Origin: Chloroflexota bacterium
Lineage (GTDB): Bacteria; Chloroflexota; Dormibacteria; Dormibacterales; Dormibacteraceae
Reading direction: 5' to 3'
Length of the DNA stretch: 39,562 bases
Assembly: GCA_005880855.1 (NCBI GenBank)
Contig: VBGM01000015.1
Location: 1,905 to 41,466 of the forward strand
Each line of letters starts with the position of its first letter. Position 1 is the first letter of the stretch. Made by a program: the position numbers and the translations under genes. The notes beneath the pieces are model-generated. The model saw only the letters and a list, made by a program, of their open reading frames with translations, was not told the origin of the DNA and ran no database searches. Of the stretch, positions 34,347 through 39,562 are shown piece after piece.

Positions 34347-35341
34347 AGGCGGTGGTGATCGAGGAGCCCGGCAAGTTTGCCGTGCGGACTGTCGACGACC
34401 CTACGCCAGGCGAGCTCGACGCGATCGTCAAGGTGGAAGCCTGCGGCATCTGCGGCACGGATATTCATGTCCTCCGCGGCGAGTTCGCGCCGACCCGCTA
34501 CCCGATCATTCCCGGCCACGAGTTCTGTGGCGAGGTGGTCGAGGTGGGTTCGGTGGTCACCAACCTCTCGGTCGGGGACTTCGTCGCCGTTGATCCTTCC
34601 CTGTTCTGCGGTCATTGCCGGATGTGCCGCCTCGGCCGTTTCAACCTATGCGAGAACTGGAATGCGGTCGGCGTCGGGAGCGTCGACGGCGCCTGTGCCG
34701 AGCTGGTCAAGGTGCCGTCCGCGAGTGCGTTTCCGGTGGGGGCTGACTTTCCTCGCAATTGGGCGACCTTGGTCGAGCCCCTGTCGTGCGCAGTGCACGG
34801 CCTGGATCAATTCGGGCCCAAGCCCGCCGACAACTACCTCATCTACGGCGCGGGGACGATGGGCCTTCTGCTGGCGCAGCTGATCAAGCACAACGGCGCC
34901 GGCGGCCTGGACATGGTCGAGACCAACCAGGCGCGTCACGCTCTGGCCAGACGGCTGGCCGCCGATCGAGTCGCGGTGTCGGCGGACGACCTCGACCGCC
35001 CGAAAGGCTGGGATGTGGTGATCGACGCGACGGGTGTGGTCGCCGCCATCGAGGATGGACTTCAAAGAGTCGGTCGCGGCGGCACTTTTTTGATGTTCGG
35101 CGTCGCTCGCTCCGACGCGAGCGCAAAGATGTCGCCGTTCCGGATTTACAACGACGAGATCCGGATCATCGGCTCGATGGCGGTTCTGCACAGCTTCGAG
35201 CGGGCGCTCGCGCTTTTCGAGAAGGGCGTTGTCGACAGCGAAGCCATGATCACCAACCGCTTTTCGTTCGACGACTACTCCAAGGCGATCGATGCATTCC
35301 TGTCCGGGAGCGGGCTGAAGGTCCAGGTCGGACCAAGGTGA
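34343..35341 (+). CDS. Zinc-dependent medium-chain dehydrogenase (polyol dehydrogenase-like)
   Basis: This 332-residue enzyme has the catalytic zinc ligands Cys37 (CGICGTD), His59 and Glu60 (GHEF). A structural zinc site is formed by Cys89, Cys92, Cys95 and Cys103 (CGHCRMC...LC). The Rossmann loop is GAGTMG near residue 170. The enzyme should oxidise a sugar alcohol to a ketose with NAD(P). The GTG start forms a GTGA overlap with the permease. Together with the PfkB kinase, the route would be polyol to ketose to ketose phosphate. The exact substrate (sorbitol, mannitol, arabitol, xylitol or other) cannot be read from sequence. Confidence 0.9.
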   Translation: MKAVVIEEPGKFAVRTVDDPTPGELDAIVKVEACGICGTDIHVLRGEFAPTRYPIIPGHEFCGEVVEVGSVVTNLSVGDFVAVDPSLFCGHCRMCRLGRFNLCENWNAVGVGSVDGACAELVKVPSASAFPVGADFPRNWATLVEPLSCAVHGLDQFGPKPADNYLIYGAGTMGLLLAQLIKHNGAGGLDMVETNQARHALARRLAADRVAVSADDLDRPKGWDVVIDATGVVAAIEDGLQRVGRGGTFLMFGVARSDASAKMSPFRIYNDEIRIIGSMAVLHSFERALALFEKGVVDSEAMITNRFSFDDYSKAIDAFLSGSGLKVQVGPR

Positions 35342-35358
35342 GCATCAGAAGGTAGCCG

Positions 35359-35387
35359 GCGCGCTCAGTTAATCTGAGGGAGCGCGC
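35359..35387. terminator. Bidirectional hairpin after the uptake operon
   Basis: GCGCGCTC (35359-35366) pairs with GAGCGCGC (35380-35387). The loop contains the TAA stop of the converging MarR gene. The stem overlaps the end of that coding region. No clear T-run follows. Confidence 0.45.
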
Positions 35388-35830
35388 ATCGCCGACACCA
35401 GGAGCGAGCGCAGGCTCGTCAGCTCCCGGCTGCTGAGGCGGCCCAGCGGGCCGGACCGGTTGGTGAGCTTTTCCCAGAACGCGACTCGCATGCGCCGGCC
35501 GTCGTCGGTGAGCTCGACCCGCTTCACGCGCCTGTCCTGGGGGTGTGACCGGCGCCGCACCGCACCCGTGGCCTCGAGGCGGTCGACCACACCCGTCAGG
35601 TTCGAAGCGTCGTACTGAAGCTGCCCCGCCAGCGCGCGCATCGTGGTCGCGCCTTCGGTCGGCAGCTGTAGAAGCACCTTCGCCTGCACCGCGGAGAGCC
35701 CGTGCTGAGCGGCCAGCTCCGTGAAGTGAGCCTCCAGCCGGCCCTGCACCTGGAACCAGAGGCCGACCACCTCGCCTTCGAGACGCAAGTGATCGGATCT
35801 CGAGGCCGTTGTTTTGGCGCGCGTTGCCAT
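35369..35830 (-). CDS. MarR-family regulator
   Basis: This 153-residue MarR protein has a winged helix-turn-helix: HGLSAVQAKVLLQLPTEGAT, then MRALAGQLQYDASNLTGVVD, and the wing LEATGAVRRRSHPQDRRVKR. The ATG at 35830 is preferred; an adjacent GTG at 35833 is possible. GGAGG lies 15 nt upstream, too far for a normal ribosome-binding site. It is divergent from the SDR gene, and repeats in the shared region are candidate operators. It likely controls the SDR gene and itself; the ligand is unknown. Confidence 0.9.
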   Translation of the reverse strand: MATRAKTTASRSDHLRLEGEVVGLWFQVQGRLEAHFTELAAQHGLSAVQAKVLLQLPTEGATTMRALAGQLQYDASNLTGVVDRLEATGAVRRRSHPQDRRVKRVELTDDGRRMRVAFWEKLTNRSGPLGRLSSRELTSLRSLLVSAMRAPSD

Positions 35831-35848
35831 CACAAGCCAGCATATCCT

Positions 35849-35884
35849 CCACCATGGTGGTACTGTAGTGGTATTTTACTGGTA
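35849..35884. promoter_or_regulatory. Palindrome and phased TGGTA repeats between MarR and SDR genes
   Basis: A perfect 12-bp palindrome CCACCATGGTGG (35849-35860) leads into three TGGTA units starting at 35858, 35869 and 35880, each 11 bp apart. Even phasing of one helical turn points to cooperative regulator binding. Confidence 0.5.
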
Positions 35885-35904
35885 ACTACCGAGGAGAATG
35901 GAGA

Positions 35905-36747
35905 GTGGCTGGGGGGATGAGCGGCCGCGTCGTGATGGTTACCGGGGCGAACGCCGGGATGGGGAAGGAGATCGTGTTCGCCCTGGCCGGGATGGGCGCG
36001 ACCGTGGTGATGGTCTGTCGCGATAGCGGGAGAGGCGAGGCTGCCAGGCGCGAGGTGCAAGAGCGATCAGGCAGCGGCGACGTCGAGCTTCTGGTGGCGG
36101 ACCTGTCGTCGCAGCAGTCGATCCGCAACCTCGTGCGCGAGTTCGCCGCGAGCCACGATCGGCTGCATGTGCTCGTCAACAACGCGGGCATAACTCAGCC
36201 GCGGCGGATCGAGACGGCTGACGGCCTCGAATCCGTGTTCGCGACCAATCACCTGGGCCCGTTCCTGCTCACCAATCTCCTTCTGCCTCTGCTAACGGCA
36301 AGCGCACCTTCACGCGTGGTGACGGTGGCATCAGGTGCTCACACAATGGGAAAGATCGACTTCGACGATGTCCAGGCGTCGCGTCGCTACAACGAGATCG
36401 CCGTATACAACCAGTCCAAGCTCGCCAATCTGCTGTTCACATACGAGCTGGCCCGCAGGATCGCAGGCACGGGCGTGAGCGCCAACGCGGCCGACCCAGG
36501 CTTCGTCAAGACGAATCTGAGGGTGCCGTTCCCATACAGCATCTTCTCGTTCATGCGCGGGGCGGCGGTGGACGGTGCGAGGCCGGCCGTCTTCCTCGCC
36601 TCGTCCCCCGAGGTCGGAGGCGTCAGCGGTCGCTACTTCGGTCGCAAAGGCGAGGTGCGCTCGTCAAAAGCGTCGTTGGACGAAGCCGACGCTCGCCGGC
36701 TGTGGACGCTGAGTGCGCAGCTCACGCATCTCGACGCCGAAGGCTAG
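35905..36747 (+). CDS. Short-chain dehydrogenase/reductase (retinol dehydrogenase-like)
   Basis: This 280-residue SDR has the cofactor motif TGANAGMG (13-20), NNAG (92-95), Asn115, and the catalytic Ser143, Tyr168 and Lys172 (YNQSK). CRDSGRGE after beta-2 suggests NADP(H) preference. The sequence resembles RDH/WWOX-type enzymes, which reduce or oxidise carbonyls and alcohols of lipophilic compounds. The GTG at 35905 has GAGGAG 8 nt upstream. Its stop overlaps the stop of the opposite YceI gene within CTAG. The substrate is unknown. Confidence 0.9.
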   Translation: MAGGMSGRVVMVTGANAGMGKEIVFALAGMGATVVMVCRDSGRGEAARREVQERSGSGDVELLVADLSSQQSIRNLVREFAASHDRLHVLVNNAGITQPRRIETADGLESVFATNHLGPFLLTNLLLPLLTASAPSRVVTVASGAHTMGKIDFDDVQASRRYNEIAVYNQSKLANLLFTYELARRIAGTGVSANAADPGFVKTNLRVPFPYSIFSFMRGAAVDGARPAVFLASSPEVGGVSGRYFGRKGEVRSSKASLDEADARRLWTLSAQLTHLDAEG

Positions 36748-37328
36748 CCTTGCGACCGCTCCGAAACCCCATCTGAGCTTTTCGACTTGGCTGCGGTCTC
36801 GGGCTCCGCCACTTCGATGAGCTCGCCTTCGATGTTGATCTGGATCTCGTTGCTGACGATGAACTTGCCGTCCAGCATCATGTCGAACCGCATCCCGTAG
36901 TCCTTGCGGTTGATCTGGCCCTCAGCGGCGTAGCCGATCCGGTGACCCATGTTGGGATCGTTGAACTCTCCGTACTTCACCACGTTGAGGGTCACCGGCT
37001 TCGTGTTGCCCTTGATGGTCAGGTCGCCGGTCAGCTTCGCGCGGTCCGGCCCCACCATCTCGATCTTGGTGCTCTTGAAGGTCATCGTCGGGTACTTGTC
37101 GATCTCCAGGAAGTTGGACGACCGCAGGTCGTTGTCGCGCTGCTCGTTGTGGGTGCGAATGCTCGCCGTGTTGATGGTGGCCTGAACAGTCGTGCGTTCC
37201 GGCTGGTCGGGGTGGATGTCGCCGGTCGCCGTCACCTCGGCAAAGTGACCTCGCACGGTCATCATGCCGAGATGCTTGGCCGAGAACTCGACCTGCAGAT
37301 GCATCGGATCGAACTTCCAGTTACCCAT
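36744..37328 (-). CDS. YceI-family protein (lipocalin-like polyisoprenoid-binding fold)
   Basis: This 194-residue protein has the YceI pattern: W-x-FDPMHLQVEFSAKHLGMM, then VRGHFAEVTATGDI, ASIRTHNEQRDNDLRSSNFL, YPTMTFKSTKI, and KLTGDLTIKGNTKPVTLNV. The fold is an antiparallel barrel that binds isoprenoid-like lipids in known members. The start ATG at 37328 has AGGAGG 7 nt upstream. There is no signal peptide, so a cytoplasmic location is likely. The C-terminal 15 residues are charged and disordered. The stop shares CTAG with the SDR stop. Confidence 0.92.
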   Translation of the reverse strand: MGNWKFDPMHLQVEFSAKHLGMMTVRGHFAEVTATGDIHPDQPERTTVQATINTASIRTHNEQRDNDLRSSNFLEIDKYPTMTFKSTKIEMVGPDRAKLTGDLTIKGNTKPVTLNVVKYGEFNDPNMGHRIGYAAEGQINRKDYGMRFDMMLDGKFIVSNEIQINIEGELIEVAEPETAAKSKSSDGVSERSQG

Positions 37329-37369
37329 TGACTGCCTCCTTTGATGATCAGATCTGTTTGGACGACGAC

Positions 37370-37402
37370 GAAGAGGCAGGATCACCCGGATCCCGCCTCT
37401 TC
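37370..37402 (-). terminator. Hairpin between the SPW-repeat and YceI genes
   Basis: A 14-bp stem with one mismatch (GAAGAGGCAGGATC against GATCCCGCCTCTTC) and a 5-nt loop ACCCG lies just after the SPW gene on the minus strand. There is no T-run, so it may stabilise RNA instead of terminating. Confidence 0.4.
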
Positions 37403-37416
37403 CTATCAGCGCTTGG

Positions 37417-37767
37417 TCACGACGCCATCACGCGGCGGTTCTGCATCGCGAGCAGGCTGCCCACAGCGAGCACGACCAGGATCGCGACTATCCACGCGCT
37501 CCACGCGAGCGCTGTCACCGCGGTGAAGCCGAATGCCCACGGGCTCACGAACAGGACCACGGCCAGCAGTGCCGGGACGATCTCCAGCCCGGTCGGCTGC
37601 CTCGTCGCGGCGTTCAAGAGGCCGGCGAGCGCGATCAGCACACCGAGGATGTACGTGGTGGACGCGGCGACCGCCATCGCCGTTTCACCAAACGCAAAGG
37701 GGGTCAGGAACAGAACGACCCCAAGTCCGACGACGACCCAATCTTGCCAACGCCTCCATGCGCTCAT
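37417..37767 (-). CDS. SPW-repeat membrane protein
   Basis: This 116-residue protein has four membrane segments arranged as two repeats. The repeat core is FLTPFAFG in the first and FVSPWAFG in the second, the hallmark of the SPW-repeat family. The ATG at 37767 has AGGAGG 8 nt upstream and gives the usual family length. An in-frame ATG at 37908, also with AGGAGG 8 nt upstream, would add 47 polar residues. The role of this family is unknown; members are often stress or envelope genes. Confidence 0.85.
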   Translation of the reverse strand: MSAWRRWQDWVVVGLGVVLFLTPFAFGETAMAVAASTTYILGVLIALAGLLNAATRQPTGLEIVPALLAVVLFVSPWAFGFTAVTALAWSAWIVAILVVLAVGSLLAMQNRRVMAS

Positions 37768-37939
37768 GGCAGCTACCTCCTGGGCACGACCTCGGATCTT
37801 TGGAATGCGGTGGGCGCGCCCTCCGGGGGCCCGCAAGCCATGCCCTGGCACGGAGTCAACCGGTATGTCGCCCGAAGTTGCGCGCTCCGAAACGGCTTGC
37901 TGGATCATCCGACCGACCTCCTGTCTGAGCTACGCACAT

Positions 37940-37963
37940 ATACTTGCGCGCGCACACAAGTAT
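37940..37963. promoter_or_regulatory. Inverted repeat upstream of the SPW-repeat gene
   Basis: ATACTTG (37940-37946) and CAAGTAT (37957-37963) are perfect 7-bp arms around a GC-rich 10-nt spacer. It lies between the agmatinase-like stop and the SPW gene. It could be an operator. The rest of the gap from 37909 to 37984 holds no gene. Confidence 0.4.
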
Positions 37964-37984
37964 TCCAGGGGTGGAGAGCGGGGG

Positions 37985-38938
37985 TTAGCTAGTCGGGCGC
38001 TCCAGCGCGAAGAGGCATAGCACCTCGTAGGCGATGTTCGCGGCGGCGATCGAGGTGATCTCCGCATGGTCGTAGGCGGGGGCGACCTCGACCACGTCCG
38101 CGCCAGCCAGCTGGACACCGGCCAGGCCGCGCAGGACCGCGATTGCCTCGCGACTGCTCCAGCCGCCGGCCTCGGGCGTGCCGGTGCCAGGCGCGAAGGC
38201 GGGGTCGAGGATGTCGATGTCGAACGAAAGGTAGACGTGGGCCGGGCCTGTCAGCTCGCGAATCTCGCTTGCGATCGAGGCGGCGCCGCGATCGTCGATC
38301 GCTCGCCCATCGATCAACCGGAAGCCGAGCGCCGCGTCCGAGCGCAGGTCGTCGGCCGAGAACTGAGGCCCGCGCGTACCCACGTGGACCGACCGTTCGA
38401 GGTCGAGCAGCCCTTCCTCCGCAGCGCGCCGGAATGGAGTCCCATGCGTGTACCGAGCCCCGCCGAAATACGTGTTCCAGGTGTCGAGGTGGGCATCGAA
38501 ATGGACCAGTGCGAGCGGCCCGAAGCGAGCGGCCGCCGCCCGGAGGAGAGGCAAAGCGATCGTATGGTCGCCACCCAGCGCGAGAACGTGAGCGGCCCGC
38601 TCGGCGATCTGTCTTGCGGTCTGTTCGATCTCCCCGATCGCCTGCTCGATCCTGAATGGGGTGCAGGCGATGTCGCCGGCATCGGCAACCTGACGCGCGA
38701 ACGGCTCGGCCTCCGTCCACGCGTTGTACGGACGCAGCATCCTGGATCCGGCGCGGATGGCGGCGGGCCCGAAGCGCGCGCCGGGCCGGTAGACGACGCC
38801 GCTGTCGAACGGGACGCCGACGATCGCGACCTCGGCCTTTCCCACGGCATCAAGTGTCGGCAGGCGGGCGAAGGTCGCCGGGCCCGCGAAACGTGGCACC
38901 TGCATTGGATCGACCGGCCCGACCACGTCGTCGCCCAT
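37985..38938 (-). CDS. Agmatinase/ureohydrolase-family enzyme
   Basis: This 317-residue hydrolase has all manganese ligands of the arginase fold: His125 (GGDHT), Asp148, His150 and Asp152 (FDAHLD), and Asp240 and Asp242 (SFDIDILDPAFAPGTGTPE). The GTPEAGG stretch is nearer to agmatinase/guanidinobutyrase than to arginase. It should hydrolyse a guanidino compound to urea and an amine. The ATG at 38938 has no clear ribosome-binding site. The SPW-repeat gene is downstream on the same strand. Which guanidino substrate is used cannot be told. Confidence 0.88.
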   Translation of the reverse strand: MGDDVVGPVDPMQVPRFAGPATFARLPTLDAVGKAEVAIVGVPFDSGVVYRPGARFGPAAIRAGSRMLRPYNAWTEAEPFARQVADAGDIACTPFRIEQAIGEIEQTARQIAERAAHVLALGGDHTIALPLLRAAAARFGPLALVHFDAHLDTWNTYFGGARYTHGTPFRRAAEEGLLDLERSVHVGTRGPQFSADDLRSDAALGFRLIDGRAIDDRGAASIASEIRELTGPAHVYLSFDIDILDPAFAPGTGTPEAGGWSSREAIAVLRGLAGVQLAGADVVEVAPAYDHAEITSIAAANIAYEVLCLFALERPTS

Positions 38939-38952
38939 CAGAGTGTCCCGAG

Positions 38953-38978
38953 TCTAATCAGTCGCCCAAATGATTAGA
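38953..38978. promoter_or_regulatory. Symmetric divergent promoter/operator
   Basis: TCTAATCA (38953-38960) and TGATTAGA (38971-38978) are perfect inverted repeats. Each arm carries TCTAAT, a good -10 box, one facing each way. TTGATC on the minus strand (38998-39003) is 19 nt from its -10. The site lies between the ureohydrolase and the wall-hydrolase gene. Confidence 0.5.
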
Positions 38979-39562
38979 ATCGCCCCACCAGCGTCCGGAT
39001 CAAGGCTGAACACGGCCAGCAGCGGGGGATATTGCTTTGATGGGATCGACATGACGCCGGCTGCTTTTGCCGCCGCATTCGGGACTACCGCGCGCGAAGT
39101 GAGCGACGGCACCGGACTCGATAGCGCTGTGCTGCTGGCCCAGTGGGCCAACGAAACAGCGTGGGGAACGGTGGTGGTTGGAAACAACCTCGGGAACATC
39201 CGCTGCAGCCCGACGACTTTCTGCCGGTATGCATCCCTTGGAGATTTCGCGACCGCATGCATCGCCACGTTCCACAACGGCTTCTACAACGCCGTCCTGG
39301 CGGCGAAGACCCCCGAATCCCAACTGGCAGCGCTTGTCGAGTCGCCCTGGGACAGCAACCACTACGGCGGCAGTCTGCAATCGTTCTACGTTCCTGTGGA
39401 GGTTTACGAAATGACACCGGCGGAAGACGCGACCCTCAATCGTTCTGACTCGATACTGGCGGGTTCCCGCCTGAACAGCAAGGCCGTAGATCAGGCCCTC
39501 ATCGATATCGAAAAGGAGGTCAGGGCGATCGGCACACCTCCTCCGGCAACCGTGGATCTCAA
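38970..39562 (+). CDS. Glucosaminidase/endolysin-like peptidoglycan hydrolase, 3' end cut off
   Basis: The frame is open from an ATG at 38970 to the right edge (197 codons visible). Residues about 28-145 match the glucosaminidase (LytG/FlgJ-like, GH73) plan: LLAQWANETAWGTVVVGNNL gives the catalytic Glu in 'NETAWG', then GNIRC, FATACIATFHNGFYNAVLAA and SPWDSNHYGGSL. Such domains cleave cell-wall glycan and occur in phage lysins and autolysins. A second ATG at 39051 (M28) is an alternative start; neither has a clear ribosome-binding site. The tail after residue 150 is polar and may link to a further domain outside the window. Confidence 0.7.
   Translation, partial: MIRIAPPASGSRLNTASSGGYCFDGIDMTPAAFAAAFGTTAREVSDGTGLDSAVLLAQWANETAWGTVVVGNNLGNIRCSPTTFCRYASLGDFATACIATFHNGFYNAVLAAKTPESQLAALVESPWDSNHYGGSLQSFYVPVEVYEMTPAEDATLNRSDSILAGSRLNSKAVDQALIDIEKEVRAIGTPPPATVDL

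Noticed and set aside
1-39562. tRNA, rRNA, CRISPR or insertion sequences
   Set aside because: No T-loop/anticodon patterns, ribosomal motifs, regular spacer arrays or transposase-like proteins were seen by reading.

Overview
This window is a high-GC, gene-dense stretch of a bacterial chromosome. Several genes use GTG or TTG starts, many stops and starts overlap by 4 nt, and at least one transcript looks leaderless. The lineage cannot be fixed from the sequence alone. The mix of WYL, SPW-repeat, NMT1-type and CUT1 transport genes, long secreted repeat proteins and AcrB-like pumps without partner proteins suggests a soil Chloroflexota/Dormibacterota-like or actinobacterium-like organism (inference). 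I saw no rRNA, tRNA, CRISPR array or transposase.

Layout. 1-6.4 kb: secreted proteins, namely a cut-off exported protein, a subtilisin-like protease and a 1253-residue four-repeat surface protein. 6.5-9.8 kb: a TetR regulator with a palindrome over its own promoter, then a two-gene ABC exporter. 9.8-12.6 kb: an NMT1/SsuA-type ABC importer on the minus strand. 12.7-16.5 kb, divergent from it: a CitA/CitB-type two-component system running into a xylulokinase that lacks a standard start codon. 16.5-22.9 kb: a tight MarR / RND pump / cytidylate-kinase-like / MFS pump operon. 22.9-24.5 kb: a DsbA/FrnE-like thiol oxidoreductase and a LysR regulator. 24.5-27.1 kb: a WYL regulator divergent from a second MFS pump. 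27.2-28.9 kb: a secreted Asp-box propeller protein. 29.0-35.3 kb: a polyol/sugar catabolic locus (LacI and PfkB kinase, divergent from an ABC binding protein, two permeases and a zinc dehydrogenase). 35.3-39.6 kb: MarR, SDR, YceI, SPW-repeat protein, agmatinase-like ureohydrolase and a cut-off cell-wall hydrolase.

The standout is the oxidoreductase at 22925-23551. Its reading frame runs through a TGA exactly where the first cysteine of the CxxC active site belongs. Sixteen nucleotides 3' of the TGA's first base begins a perfect 7-bp hairpin with a GGUCA loop, as expected for a bacterial SECIS element. I read it as a selenocysteine (U-P-W-C) enzyme; an automatic annotation would lose its catalytic N-terminus.

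How the genes fit together. The 29-35 kb locus can import a polyol or sugar, oxidise it to a ketose and phosphorylate it, under a LacI repressor with twin palindromic operators. The xylulokinase at 15 kb could serve the same chemistry. Three drug-efflux units (TetR-ABC, MarR-RND-MFS, WYL-MFS) each carry their own regulator.
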